A stretch of 64,000 nt of DNA from Calocera cornea HHB12733 (GCA_001632435.1 KV423929.1:1-64000), one strand, 5' to 3'; shown: positions 1 to 11,873, numbered from the stretch's first letter. Notes: generated by a model not told the origin, from the letters alone. Translations and numbers: made by a program.

Positions 1-2
1 TC

Positions 3-826
3 AGAGGTGATCACGGGCGTGAGAACCTTGAGATTGCAGCTTGGATGGAGAGGAAGCGTGGTTTGCACCGCGGGTCCTTTCTGTGGGGCCGGTGAGTAGA
101 TTCCAGCTGCACCTGTAACCCCAGCTGATCCTGCACATGCTGAGGTCTGTTCACAATATACGGATTGAGCGCCTGTGGGTCGATGTGACAAGAGGGTTCG
201 GGTCGAAATGGAAGGAGTTCTTCGGGGCTTTAGAGATCTATGCTGACCTGGACGCGAGCGATGAGGGCCATCTGTGGCTTTTGCACCTGGTCTTCCTGGG
301 CAAGATAAACCGTGATGCCGATCTGTGGAGGCAGATATGGAATGAGCACCGCCTGAAGCTCCCGGATGGAGGGAGGTGTTCGCCCTCGCAATTATGGTAC
401 TTCGGGCACCAGGAGAAGGGGGGACGTGGTTTGGTCGAGCATCTTTGGGAGGATGAAGAAGGCCAGGGATTGGGTGATCACACGGGCATCGTGGACGCTG
501 GCCCTGGCCACCAGGATGTCCCGGGGGGGCAGGATGACGGAGCTGATGACGGCTATGCTCTGGCGCCGGATGAGGGAGGCGGACATTTGTTTGGGGTGGA
601 CTGGGAGGACATGGACAGTCCGGCCCTGGTAAACCACCACCACACGAATCATCCGCCCAACATGGCCGAGGTTGTCGTCGACGAACCCCAATGCCCCGTG
701 GGGCCCAGGGAAGCCGCCTGGCTGCGGGAGGTGCTTGCCAATCTGCCAGATTCGGACTCGCAAGACGAAATGGCACTGGTATGGCAAAAGATGCTGGAAG
801 CGTATGACCTCACCCGGGGGCGATAG
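3..826 (+). CDS. Integrase-core (rva_4-like) transposase, 3' part
   Basis: C-terminal part of a DDE-type integrase-core protein of the multicopy agaricomycete class; the 5' part lies left of the window. Exon 3-91 reads RGDHGRENLEIAAWMERKRG and ends at GR. A 53-bp intron (92-144, GTGAGT..GAG) joins it to exon 145-826, giving the diagnostic GRSVHNIRIERLWVDV, then FGALEIYADLD, WLLHLVFLGKIN and a C-terminal acidic tail ending LTRGR. The order DHGxEN, GRSxHNxRIERLWxDV, LHxxFLxxIN is what I know from this family. The Glu of DHGREN may be the last acidic catalytic residue (inference). It is convergent with the HECT-like gene, whose stop lies 135 bp downstream. Family recall is good, but the exact Pfam name is from memory. 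Confidence 0.8.
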
Positions 827-960
827 GGGTAGAACATGCTTGGGTGGGTAGGACGCGTTCGCAATTGTCCTATAGTATCAAATGCACAGTGTATGGCCTA
901 ACTACCACATCCCCATGTAATTTGAATGTGGGGATGCTGCCCGCAAGACCAATCTCCAGT

Positions 961-3900
961 TCAGACGGTGGTATGCTTGCGATTCGCGGTGATCTCGGTA
1001 AACAAAAAGGTCTCCAGGTTCAGGCCGGTCCTGTAGTCCCCGATCTGCCCGGGGTGACCAGGGCGTGATAGGAGGGGCAAGACCACCAGGTGACTGCAGG
1101 TGGAGAATTTCACGCCCTCGGCGTGCCGATCAAATCAGATCTTCGAGTGTCAGCGACAAATTAGGCCTGTATTCATCCAAACACTCACCCAAATTTTGCC
1201 CTCCATGACTCCTGGCTTTGGCAGACGATCAGATCCGGTGGTAGTCCGCAAGAATCTTCGGGCGCGAAACAAGGGATCATCGGCATTGCCGGGACGTGTG
1301 TCTGCAGACCAGGCAAAACGCCCGTTGTCCAACGCCTGATTGAGCTGAGACGGCAAGCCAGAGCCACGCAAGAAGTGTTCCACTGTGGATCGCAGACTGT
1401 TCTGGAGCACGGACGATCCACTATCGTCGAATGTCCAGTCAAGGCGTGCCAGCAACTGGTCGGGGTGAGTGAGCCGCTCGACGTCCCAGCAAGCCCTGAC
1501 GAAGGCAGCGGGCCCACCGGCATACCGATTCGCAAGAACCTGTTGTTGTGCGTCAGTCCCGAAGGGGTTGTAGCCGTGGACACTTGGTACGTACGGCAGT
1601 CAAGGATGTTCCCTCTTGCAGGGTGAGATTGAGGCCCAGACGGAAATAGTGTAGCTCCTCGGGCTCCAGGTGATCCCAGGGCAGAGGAAGGGTAGCCTGG
1701 TCAATGAGGTAGGCCCGCCACTTGGCATGCATATCCGGGGACAAGGGATAGTGAAGGTAGTGGTGCTGCCACAAGCACATGTTGTTTAATTGACATACGA
1801 AGGAGCAAGGGAGGGAGGGGACATACCTCAAGATGAAGGACCTCATAAAAGTAGTGAGCCAAGGGATACTGGGGGTGATGGCGTTCCTGTGGCAAAGTAT
1901 GAACAGCCGGAAACTTACAATACAGGAAGCTGGCTTACCAAGGATTGGGAAGGAGGGAGAAGGACACCCTTGGTGCCCAACGTGTCCCATTGCGAGATAG
2001 CCTTGCGTACTTGGGGCTCGAATCGAGCCACAGTGCGCATCGATACAGACCCGCCCTGCAGGACACATTCCAGGAAGAGAGGACTGAGCCCTGGAGGACC
2101 TTGCTCAAGGAGACACAAGAAGGCGAGGCAAACCGCTCCAGCGAAAGCGCAATCCAGCTTCGCCTGGATCGTCAAGGGGGCGAGAGGGGCGGAGCTGGAG
2201 AAGTCTCGAACACGAAGGGTAACAAAGTCCTCCATGCCCACGGGCACCAACACACCCCGCATGACCAGCTGTTGTTCCAGGCAGGACAGCACATCCATGC
2301 TGGTCCCACGGCCCCGACTGTGCCGACCGCTACCAGCAACAGTCAGCCAATGCCGGCCAATCATGAAGAAGACATACACAGTGATGAACTGGCGTAGGGA
2401 CAGCACCTGCTTCAGCTGGGCGACTTGGTGGACCGGAGTAGACTCAGGAAGGACGATTGGACGGATGGCGCGGCGAAGCCATTCTTCTAGGGCTCGAGCC
2501 GCGGCGGGAGTATCGTCGCCAGCGACGGTAGGGCTTGGCCCCCAGTACTCGATGCCCGCACTTGCCCGAAGATGTGTGATAACATGTTCAGGGGACTGCA
2601 GGTAGTCCGAGCTCTGCAGGGAACGGACATGTGGCGCTACCGGCAAGTGTCGGCGGAGTCGGGGCACGCCCGTGTGCAGTGGGGGCAGGCGGCCGTCTGG
2701 GGCACCCTGGATATCGTGGAAGACGTCATCCAGCACCTGGAGTACCGGGGAATGCGACGTGAAGGAAGGGAGAGGCGGGGCGTTGCGGTTGGAAGGTACG
2801 CCAGATGATGGTGGGACAGGGGGGGGGTGATGGCGATCTCCAGGTGGCGGAGCCGTGTGGAGGGCAAGTGCCTGAACTGGGTGAGTCGGTCCATCTCGAC
2901 AAGGGGGAGCCAATGGGAGGGAATGGTGCTGAACTGGACGAGTGAGATCGATGATGACGTCCTCCACAGAGGGGAGCTCCGGATCGCTGGCACTTCCATC
3001 CTGCACGAGTATGAGCCCCACGATGACGGGTGTGACTAAATGACAGACTTACCGAGGAGTCCAGGTCCTGGATGGTGACAGTATCGCGCGTCATCTCCCG
3101 AAGAAGGCGAAAAGGCGCTGGAGTCAGCTTGCCGCCCACCAGCTTGCCCAGGTGGCCGTTACGAGGGACTGGGACGAAATGAGCTGGGTAATTGAGGATG
3201 TCACGAGACAGACGTACCAAGGTGGAGATTGGCGCAATCCGCTGGGTTCTTGCCACCACATTCACTCCAGATATCCCCGGCGGTCCTGGGAGGATCGGTC
3301 TCAATTGAGATAGGCATGAGCCTGCTGCCGCCCCCACGCGCCCTAGCTGGCAGCCAGAGGAGGTTTGGATGATTGGAAAGAGCATGCCGATCGGGAGGTG
3401 CAGGGGGCGGGAAATGGAAGGGTGCGAGAGCAGGCTGAAGCATGGCGGCCAGGTCGTCCATAGACATGGATCGAGGAACAGAGAGTTCCGTGATGAGTCC
3501 ATATCGCCGACAGCTGGTAATAAATCAGTGGGGGATGCGAGCGTACACGCGGGCAGGACGAACTTGGCGATAAACTGGTCCTGGGCGACCCGGTACACCA
3601 GGTTCTCCTGCACAACATGCCCAACATGTCAGCGGGAGCATAGGATCTTGACACTTGGTCACACCTGTTTGCGCGTGGTGGAAACTGCGCCCCAAATACG
3701 TATGATAATTCGAAACCGGACGTCGATGTCCAAGGGGATCGCTCGTGCTTTCCCTTTTGCGAGTGAGGGGACCTTGGGAATCTTCTTGAAGTGGCGCTTC
3801 GTGCTTTCGAGGCGGTTGAGATTGGCGGCTCGGTCGGCTAATTGCTTTGAGACAGCCGTGAGCATCTCGGGTGCCATGGTGGACTGGCTTGCGTGAGGTG

Positions 3901-4336
3901 ACCCGGGGGTGCGAGCGCTTGAGTCGCGGAGTGCCGCACGCAGGTGATCGTTTGGCGGAGTGCGGAAAGTAGCGAGCCAGGAGGGCACGTCGGGAAGAGG
4001 AACTTCGGGATCCATGGAAACGCCAGGAAGACCAGGAGCCGCTGGATGGCCGGAAGCCCCAGGGGCAGGTGGGTGTGCGACTGGGCGGACAGCTCGAGGA
4101 CCACTTGGCGTGCTGGGGACAGCGGGTCGAGGTGCGGGTGCTTCATCTTCGTCAAGAAGGTAATGATCTCGAAAGACGTGCAAGCAGCGGCATCGAGCAT
4201 CCTCTGCAGGCATTCCGTAGCTAGCCAATTGTGGGGGCTGCCCAGGCGGAAATCGAAAATACGGGCAGGCACACTGTCCTGCAGTTTGTGGGGCGGGCGA
4301 GGTGAAGCAACGACCTGAGTAGATTTGGGGGGGCAT
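961..4336 (-). CDS. HECT-like domain protein of a multicopy basidiomycete family
   Basis: Large multi-exon gene read from ATG 4336 to TGA 961. The N-terminus carries a Cys-rich stretch (CACPYFRFPPG then CRCLHVFRDH, residues ~20-65), followed by a proline-rich linker and a nuclear-type KRHFKKIPK patch. In-phase introns are visible at about 3604-3660, 2999-3052, 1908-1945 and 1770-1833. The C-terminal part has a helical region ending DDPLFRARRFLRTTTGSDRL, then GVKFSTCSHLVVLPLL. This matches the order in agaricomycete HECT-like proteins (RxFLxxxTGSDxLP, then xHTC or xSTC), where the Cys would be the ubiquitin-accepting position. Several middle junctions (1570-1600, 3200-3450) are not resolved, so the model is approximate. 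It could be a degraded copy. The family is commonly found among transposons. Confidence 0.55.
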
Positions 4337-4998
4337 CGGGAACCGGCAGGCTGGGGAGGGGAATGGATGGTGTCGGGTAGAAGGGAGGCAACATGGTAAT
4401 AAGTCGGGAGTGTGGGGGAACAGACACAAGGTTCAATGGGTGTTGAGGGCAGGCGAGCAGGGTGGACGGGATATATCAGGAGGGCTGGTCAGGGCCGACT
4501 GGATAGCGCCGCGTGCAGACCCCAGACACCCCAGGTTGGCCCTGAGGTGGGGCCGTGTATGGGAAAGACCGCGGAGCCTCCTGGCACCGGAGGCTCACGT
4601 GGCATTGGTGCCGCGGTATAGGGACGGACCCTGTGCTGCAGCAAATCCCATTTGCTGCGGCAGAAGAGGTGATTTGCTGCGGCAAAGGGGTCTTTTGCTG
4701 CAGCAAAGGGACCCCTGCTGCGGCAAATCCACCTGTGCCGCGGCAAGGGCGGAAAATGCTGAGAGGGTGAACGCTTTTGTCCCTCAAAAGCCCCCATACT
4801 TGCGGATCATGAGCCTGCCCGTGGAAGTTCCAAAACACAACATCGCTTGCATTGCGTCTAATAGCTACAAAGACAACAGCTAAGCCTATTATATGCGTGT
4901 GTAGGTATCATTATAGGGTACTGAGTAAGGACTGCTGGATAACAAATGAGTGACTATAAGTGAGTTAGTTATGTATGTATATCGCATATGGGTGGAGA
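4337..4998. other. Gene-free spacer with AT-rich tail
   Basis: Lies between the HECT-like gene start and the lipase 3' end. It holds a cluster of short palindromes (separate entry) and, from about 4850 to 4985, an AT-rich stretch unlike the surrounding GC-rich DNA. The short open frames here show no codon bias or recognisable motif. Confidence 0.5.
4632..4747. repeat. Six phased copies of a 14-bp palindrome
   Basis: Copies of TTTGCTGCRGCAAA start at about 4632, 4651, 4673, 4694, 4714 and 4734. The copy at 4694 is a perfect palindrome (TTTGCTGCAGCAAA), 4673 differs only at the centre, and the outer copies are degenerate. Spacing is 19-22 bp, about two helical turns. It lies in the 3' spacer between two minus-strand genes. 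Confidence 0.75.
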
Positions 4999-6420
4999 TT
5001 ATGTGGCCCTGCGGCGGGAGGGGAGGGGATGGGTAATGTACTGGCTTGTGCCCCGGCGGAATGGGCATTTTGCGCTATGTATAGGGAAAGAGGTGCTCAG
5101 CAGTAGGTGGACTGGCCCTGCTGGCAGACGTAGGACTGGGTCTATGTTAGAACTCGAACATGATTGCGTGGCTAATGAGCTCACCCTCAACTTCGGCTCA
5201 GAGAAGGTCATCGGCCCGGTGACGAGCGAGGACAGGCACGCCTGCTCAGCGGCCACAGATGTCTGGCTCAGATTAAGGCTGAAACGCGATGAGTGCCCGT
5301 TCATTCGGATCTGGGGGAAGGGGGAGGGCACTAACTTGTGGTTCGAGGCGTACTCGTTGCAGTAGATGCTCTGGAATCGGCTGGCAGACGCGGTACCCCC
5401 ATGAGTGAGAGCGTCAAGCGCCAGGCCGTAGGCAGCCGTGTCGGTAATCATCGCCCCTGTTCTCTGTCAGATATATGTGAGAATACATTCTGGACGAAAA
5501 GCTCACAATGGTTCGCCTGATGGCCCGACCCGCAGATGTTGTTCTGCTGCAGGTAGATGTTGCTGGCCCCGCTCAGGACCGACACGGCGCTGCCCGCCGT
5601 CTCGGGGAAGACAAAATCGTCGTAGAGCGTGTAGATGCTGGAGGTGGGCACCAGTGCGGACCCTCCGCGCACGTTTTGCGCGTTTATGTAGTGGCTCCCG
5701 ACGGACTGCTGCACGACGGCAATCACGCAGCCCTGGTTGGCCAGCTGCGTCGGCGTGCAGTCGTCATTGCCGAGCTCGGTTCCATGGAAGTCACCGCTGT
5801 ATGCGCCATGAGTATCTCCTACAAGATGTATAGCTTGCAACATACGCGAGGGCAATGTACATGCTCGTGACGGAGCGAGCGCTGGGCCAGAAGTCGAGTG
5901 CCCACTGGACGTTCAGGCCGGCACCCTGAGAGTGGGCAAGGACCGCAACCTTGCCGGTACTGGACTGGGGCGCAAGAGTGTTGATGCTGTAGGCGACGTA
6001 CTCGGCGGATGTCTGGACATCGCCTAGAGCGCGCTGGGGCAGGTCGACCCAGCAGATGTCGTAGCCGGCTCCGAGAGGGTCGGTCGGGAGGAGCTCGTTG
6101 TAAGGAGAGTTCTGCCAGCTCTCCTCGCCGGTGCTACCGGTGCCGTGCACGAGCAATACAATTCCTGCGAAAGCCTTCAGTATCATCCATGTTGAGATCG
6201 ATGAGACAGACGCACCTCCCCGCTTGTGCTGGATACCCTTAGGGCAGGTTATGGCCGCCTGCATAGTGGACGTGGACACGTCATAGGGGGCGTCAGCCTG
6301 TTGGCGGGGGCGGCCGGCAAGGCTATCCGCAGACATGGCAGTGGTGTTATCCTGCCTCGGCTCCAGGGGAAGGGAGAGAACGGTGACGGCCGAGAAAATG
6401 AGGAAGGCGAGGAACGACAT
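4999..6420 (-). CDS. Secreted lipase, Candida antarctica lipase B-like
   Basis: Predicted 404-residue secreted triacylglycerol or ester hydrolase of the CALB family. Five exons: 6420-6216, 6164-5846, 5796-5507, 5456-5336, 5278-4999; introns of 51, 49, 50 and 57 bp keep the frame. ATG 6420 was chosen because it opens a signal peptide (MSFLAFLIFSAVTVLSLP) followed by a possible propeptide. Then come CPKGIQHKRGGIVLLVHGTG (oxyanion strand), YDICWVDLP, AHSQGAG (nucleophile Ser), IALAGDFHGTE, YTLYDDFVFPE (candidate acid Asp), CGSGHQANHW (candidate catalytic His), then AYGLALDAL and CNEYASNH. The order and spacing match CALB: TWSQGG, APDYKGT, SATDEIVQP, IDHAG, DYGITDC. The last exon is the least certain. 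The first GT-AG choice near 5820 would give a 27-bp intron; the 49-bp choice restores the family motif. Confidence 0.85.
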
Positions 6421-8457
6421 GGTGGTTGGATGGGCCAGGCTCGAATACCAGTACAAGGGGAGAGCGAAGAGGACCGAGGGCTAAGGAACAGGTACCAGGG
6501 GATGGGAGACGCCTTATATATCTTGTACTCATAGGGGAATCAAGAGGGGCGGATATTCTAAGACGGATAGTTGCCATAAGCGTCCATCGTCAGGGACAAA
6601 AGCACAATGGCACTAACACAAAAGCGGTGCCAGGTTTCCAAAAGAGCTTCTCCCCAAGGCACCGTCGTCCACGTGCCATTGAGGTCGCTCAGGAGATCCA
6701 AGTGGCACAGAGCTACGTTCCGGACAAGACACGTAAGACATAGAGGTCAGAGACCTCTTGGTGCAAAGTACAAAGGAGCCCGATCGCGTTTGATAGCCAC
6801 GCCGAGGTCACCAGTCCTCTCCGGGGGCAGGAGATGACGAACCGGCGGTGCCTGGCCCTCTTCATAATGGCCCAATCGTCAGAATCTGCTCGGAGATCCG
6901 CTCGATGGAACGGTTGCGCTGGAGATCAGACTTGAATTCTGGTGGGTAGCTGCGAGCATGTGGGACCAGCTGCAGTATGGTGAGCCGATCACCGCAAGAG
7001 AAGACATTAGGCAGCGCATGCCTGGGATGTTCCGATGTCCAGATTGATATCTGCACTATGCAGAGACCTATCACTACACGCGAACCAAATCCGAGGAAGC
7101 TGCATTGGTAGTTGCAATTCGCAGAACGATGAAGTCAAGCAAGACGAAAGTCCGTGGCAGTTCACGTAAGTCGAACGCCGCGGTCGCGACGAGCGAGGTT
7201 TAGAGATACTTCCGCGCCATTGTTCCTTCGGGAACCGACACCCCAACTTTATGAAACAGGGACTGCAGAAGCCATTAGAAACCCATGATTCCGAGACCAA
7301 CGCCCCGGGAGCAACATTTCATCAATTAAATGACAGGGAGCGGGAAGCGAAGGGAAAACGATGGAACGCGTGTGGCTGCAAGATACCAGCCCCTTTTCGG
7401 GATGATACGCCGAGCTAGTCATGCTGGGTTTAGATGATGCCCATTGTTGAAGGATATGGTGAGCGGCATTGGACCACAATTTCATTGAGGATGATGATAA
7501 CGCTCGGCATGGTGCGATCGAACCGCTTATCAGAAGCGGGGGTGGCAGGAAGCGCGGCGCACTATTCGCTTCTCGTGGGAATCAGGGAAACAGGGGCCCC
7601 GCTGAAGAATATCAATCACCTCTCTACCAACTGATTAAGCGGAGGAGAGTAACAGCCGAACAATGGGAACAAGGTAGTGCCGCCCATTGATCACACGTTC
7701 TACGTCCTGCGTGACTGAGCACGACTGGCAGCCTCCCCTTGCGGAGTAGACTGGAATGAGGGGCAGCCTAAGCAAGCTCTCGGCAGTGTGAGGCACAAAA
7801 GCCACCGAAAGAGAGACGGTATGTATTGAGACCATACCACGTATGTATGCACGCATCAGAGCGCGTGCGTCATGTTCCTGGCGCCGTGTGGATCATACGA
7901 TGATCCCGGTACCGATGACTGGAGCAAGCTGTTCTTCCGAGCTGCCTTCCGCACGAGCCTCCTCCTCCAATGATGGAAAACGATCATGGAATCATTGGCG
8001 CTACGGTGGGAACGGCATGTGGTCATCCGTCCGATGGTCCTCCTGCAGCGCCCGCAGAACACTGAACAAGCCGGAACTCAGCAGGCTGCTGGCAAGGTTG
8101 TACAACGTAATGCAGCGACGGGCGGCCCGGTTGAGAGCTCGCGCAGCATGCAAGGCTACGAGTTATCCCGGTGCAGAAGTCAAGAATACGAGAATGCCCG
8201 CTGGTAGACGACCTCATCGCGACGATGTCAAAAAACAAACTGCTTCCGCCCTTCTCAAAGGCGGATGAAAGAATTCGCGGATCAGGCCGGCGTCCGAATG
8301 CGGCAACCCGGCAACCACGCACCTGATGCATAACTTGATTTTGGCGCACGGCACAGGGGCAGCACCATCTATGGGAGCGATCATCTACACATGACAATTA
8401 ACAATATTAGACTACAAATCCGGGGGGTACACATCTAATAATCGGCCGCCGTCGTCC
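6421..8457. other. 2-kb gene-free region
   Basis: Upstream of the lipase and downstream of the PPPDE-PUL gene. Open frames on both strands are short and overlapping, and none shows a recognisable domain, splice-consistent extension or biased codon use. No tRNA, LTR or terminal inverted repeat was recognised. It contains the lipase promoter. Confidence 0.5.
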
Positions 8458-10550
8458 TCAGGGGCAGAGATTCTCCGCAAGGTCCTTGACGAGCGCGCGC
8501 ACTTCCTTCTTCTGCACGCCCTTCTCGCCGCACCCGCCCGGCTCCAGCTTGCGGAGAAGCACGGCCCGCGCCTGGAGCACGTCGAGCAGATCGCCCAGCT
8601 GGGTCGCATACACCGGGGAGAGGTAGACGAAGAGGGCCAGGCTGGCCGCGAGCCGGTGGACGACCTCCTCGCTCGAGACCTCCCTGTCGAGGGCCTCGAC
8701 GAGCGCAGAGACCATCTCGACGACCCAGTCGGCGTCCTCGGGCTGGCGCTTGTGCTTGAGTACTGCGTCGCGCACGGTGCGCTGCTGCGAGGCGGCCAGG
8801 TTGAACGTCACGCTCGCGGTGGCCGTGCGCACGGCCGCGTCGTCCGATAGCAAGGCGCCAACGAGCCATGCGACGAGCTCCTGCCGCTGGCTGTCGCTTG
8901 AGAGTAGCAGGAGGCGAGAGAGTTCGTCGTGCGCTACCAGATTGGCGACGAGGCGGAGGGAGGTGAGGAGGAACGGGCGCGGGGCGGAGGCGCCAGCGGT
9001 GAAGGCGAGCGAGAGGAGGGTGCTGAGCCCGGCTGTGAGAGCAGGCGAGCTGGCTAGCGCGAGGCAGAGGGGGTTGGAGAGCAGGGCGATTCGCCAGAAG
9101 TCTGCCAGGGGGAAGAGCTGTGCCGGTGGAAGGGATTTGGCCAACTCCGCAGTAGCGGACGACCACTCTTGCAATGTCGGGGTGAGCTGAGCCGGCTGGA
9201 GCGCCCCAGTCTTCGTCTGTTCGAGCAAAGGAACGACGCGTTTCTGCAGGAGATCCTTCGTGTTCTGTTTGTCGAGTGCAGGGGTGGGTGCAGCATCTAT
9301 GAATGAGGCGAACTTGGCCATGGCTACGTTCAGGTCGGGCACGTGGGAGAAGAGGATCGGGTTGAGGGATATGGCCTGGATGGCGGGGAGCTTCATCTGG
9401 GTATGTGGGTGCGCTGTCCGCGCCATCAGTCCTATACCAAGCTCCAAAGAGGGAAAGGGACGGACGCGGGTATAGCTCATACAGCAACAGATCCACCTGC
9501 GTCGCGATCTCCGGGATGTTCGCACCCTTCACCTCGCCCACCTTGTTGCCCTGCGAGAAGTACATGACGGTCGGCGTGGCCGTCACGCCCCACTCGGCCG
9601 CAGCCGCACGGCCCATCCCCACGTCCAAGTCAACCTTGACGAAGGCGAGGCCCTCCGCGGCCCTGTCATGGGCGAGCCGCTCGAACGCCGGGTCTGCAAC
9701 CCTGCACGGCGCGCACGTCGCGGGCGCAGTGAAGAGCACCGCGGCCGCGTCGTGTGCGTGGATGAGCGAGCGGAGGGACGCCGGGTTCGTCGCCAGCTGC
9801 AGGGGCGCGGTGAGCGTTGTGGTCGCTGCGAGGGCGGGTGGGGGCGGGGAGCCGGAGGCTTGGGCAGCGACGGAGGTGAGGAGGGAGGAGGCTGCTGCCG
9901 CGGCTGAGGGGGTGGGCGTGGGAGGGCCGCGGCGGTACATGTTGTCGATTGTTGGGCGGAGGGCGGCGCCGAACGGGGTTGAGAGGAAGTCTGCTGGCAG
10001 GTCTACCGGTGCGTCTCAGTCTCCCGTCACAGAGGTGTACAGAACTAAGGGGAAGCGCACACCCTTGATAAACGGCGGGATGGCGCCGCCCGTCAAGAAG
10101 CCGACGAGGTCGTTGGTGAACGAGTTGCAGTTGAAGTCGAGCAGGTGGTACTTGTCGGCCGTGTAGTGCGCGCGCATCTCCTGCAGGTAGTCCATGAGCG
10201 TCTCCTCGTCGATCTGGGTCTTGCCCATGTCGACTATCTGGAGCGGGCGGCCGTGCTGCGCGGGCGGGTTAGCGCGCGTAAGGCGGGTGATGGGGAGGAA
10301 AGACGCGCACATGGGACGTCCCGGGGCGGACGACACTGATCCCCTGCCCGTAGAAGATCTCCTTCCCATACACGACCACGCTCGTGTGCCTGTCCAGCAT
10401 CAGCACGCCCGTCCAGCTCTGAACACCCTCACGAACGAGGGGAGCGAACACGCACCAGATGCCGTCGATCTGCCTTCCCGTGAGCTGGAGGGACATGCTC
10501 CTTGCCAGGCCGTTCGAGAGGTCGTACACGTACAGCTCGACCTTGGACAT
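8458..10550 (-). CDS. PPPDE (DeSI-like) - thioredoxin - PUL domain protein
   Basis: Predicted 619-residue protein in five exons: 10550-10456, 10389-10311, 10255-10063, 10002-9466, 9413-8458. Residues 1-~140 are a PPPDE thiol peptidase: ELYVYDLSNGLARSMSL, the catalytic His in GIWHTSVVVYG, the catalytic Cys in LDFNCNSFTND, and LPADFLSTPFG, which closely follow human DeSI1. Residues ~170-290 are a thioredoxin fold with TCAPCRVADPAF (CxxC) and GVTATPTVMYF. Residues ~320-619 are all-alpha and resemble the PUL domain of PLAA/Ufd3/Lub1 (LPAIQAISLNPILF, RLVANLVAHDE, TATASVTFNLA). PPPDE proteases remove SUMO or ubiquitin, and PUL binds Cdc48/p97, so a role in ubiquitin or SUMO turnover is likely (inference). 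All catalytic residues are present. The exon 4/5 junction was chosen to give LYPRPHPHTQ. Confidence 0.88.
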
Positions 10551-10552
10551 GC

Positions 10553-10578
10553 TTGTCCTTGTCCTTGTCCTTGTCCTT
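10553..10578. repeat. TTGTCC hexanucleotide microsatellite
   Basis: About four tandem TTGTCC units immediately upstream of the ATG of the PPPDE-PUL gene, inside its presumed 5' UTR. Confidence 0.8.
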
Positions 10579-10672
10579 TGAGTCTATACAGTGATGATCT
10601 ATAACGCAGCGCGTCTATGGACAGGGTGGGGTATGGACTGTGGTGGGAGGCGGTGAGGAGCAGGAGGGGAGA

Positions 10673-10700
10673 CTGCCGGCTAAGGGCTTCCGTAAGCCGC
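10673..10700. repeat. Degenerate copy of a promoter-associated 25-mer
   Basis: Read on the minus strand this gives CTTACGGAAGCCCTTAG followed by a CCGGCAG end, about 20 of 24 matches to the inverted pair at 24881-24909 and 27048-27076. It lies about 125-150 bp upstream of the PPPDE-PUL ATG. Confidence 0.5.
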
Positions 10701-10873
10701 TGCACAGGCCGGAGCGGGCTCAGGGACGCGTACGTAACCCCCCGCGCGGTGAAACCTCGGCCCCGGCGCTTCAAGTTCGTCTTCAAAGGGTTCGGGCTTC
10801 TGATCGTCGTATTTGGCCACATGGTTCGTGGCTACGGTCCAGTGTCCATCCCCATTGTGGCAGACTATGCGCT

Positions 10874-11873
10874 NNNNNNNNNNNNNNNNNNNNNNNNNNN
10901 NNNNNNNNNNNNNNNNNNNNNNNNNNNNNNNNNNNNNNNNNNNNNNNNNNNNNNNNNNNNNNNNNNNNNNNNNNNNNNNNNNNNNNNNNNNNNNNNNNNN
11001 NNNNNNNNNNNNNNNNNNNNNNNNNNNNNNNNNNNNNNNNNNNNNNNNNNNNNNNNNNNNNNNNNNNNNNNNNNNNNNNNNNNNNNNNNNNNNNNNNNNN
11101 NNNNNNNNNNNNNNNNNNNNNNNNNNNNNNNNNNNNNNNNNNNNNNNNNNNNNNNNNNNNNNNNNNNNNNNNNNNNNNNNNNNNNNNNNNNNNNNNNNNN
11201 NNNNNNNNNNNNNNNNNNNNNNNNNNNNNNNNNNNNNNNNNNNNNNNNNNNNNNNNNNNNNNNNNNNNNNNNNNNNNNNNNNNNNNNNNNNNNNNNNNNN
11301 NNNNNNNNNNNNNNNNNNNNNNNNNNNNNNNNNNNNNNNNNNNNNNNNNNNNNNNNNNNNNNNNNNNNNNNNNNNNNNNNNNNNNNNNNNNNNNNNNNNN
11401 NNNNNNNNNNNNNNNNNNNNNNNNNNNNNNNNNNNNNNNNNNNNNNNNNNNNNNNNNNNNNNNNNNNNNNNNNNNNNNNNNNNNNNNNNNNNNNNNNNNN
11501 NNNNNNNNNNNNNNNNNNNNNNNNNNNNNNNNNNNNNNNNNNNNNNNNNNNNNNNNNNNNNNNNNNNNNNNNNNNNNNNNNNNNNNNNNNNNNNNNNNNN
11601 NNNNNNNNNNNNNNNNNNNNNNNNNNNNNNNNNNNNNNNNNNNNNNNNNNNNNNNNNNNNNNNNNNNNNNNNNNNNNNNNNNNNNNNNNNNNNNNNNNNN
11701 NNNNNNNNNNNNNNNNNNNNNNNNNNNNNNNNNNNNNNNNNNNNNNNNNNNNNNNNNNNNNNNNNNNNNNNNNNNNNNNNNNNNNNNNNNNNNNNNNNNN
11801 NNNNNNNNNNNNNNNNNNNNNNNNNNNNNNNNNNNNNNNNNNNNNNNNNNNNNNNNNNNNNNNNNNNNNNNNN
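10874..11873. other. Assembly gap, 1000 N
   Basis: An unbroken run of exactly 1000 N, so its true length is probably unknown. It removes the 3' half of the carnitine acetyltransferase gene. Open frames spanning it are artefacts. Confidence 0.99.

Larger units (their letters stand above)
10551..10873. other. Upstream region of the PPPDE-PUL gene, up to the gap
   Basis: Holds the promoter of the PPPDE-PUL gene, a hexanucleotide repeat and a motif shared with two other promoters (10673-10700). On the minus strand a frame from 10871 to about 10680 is open from the gap edge (it includes GDGHWTVATNHVAKYDD). It could be the last exon of the gap-interrupted carnitine acyltransferase or part of another gene; I could not decide. 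Confidence 0.35.

Noticed and set aside
2726..3613. Single 295-codon minus-strand protein
   Set aside because: Its second half runs through an intron (GTAAGT..GTGCAG near 3050-3001) and is out of frame with the following exon, so it is one exon plus intron read-through of the HECT-like gene.
5820..5846. 27-bp intron in the lipase gene (GTATGT..TTGTAG)
   Set aside because: A 49-bp intron with the same donor but a later acceptor keeps the frame and restores the family motif LAGDFHGTE.
6600..8300. Possible gene between lipase and PPPDE-PUL loci
   Set aside because: No pair of open frames could be joined by plausible splice sites into a recognisable domain.
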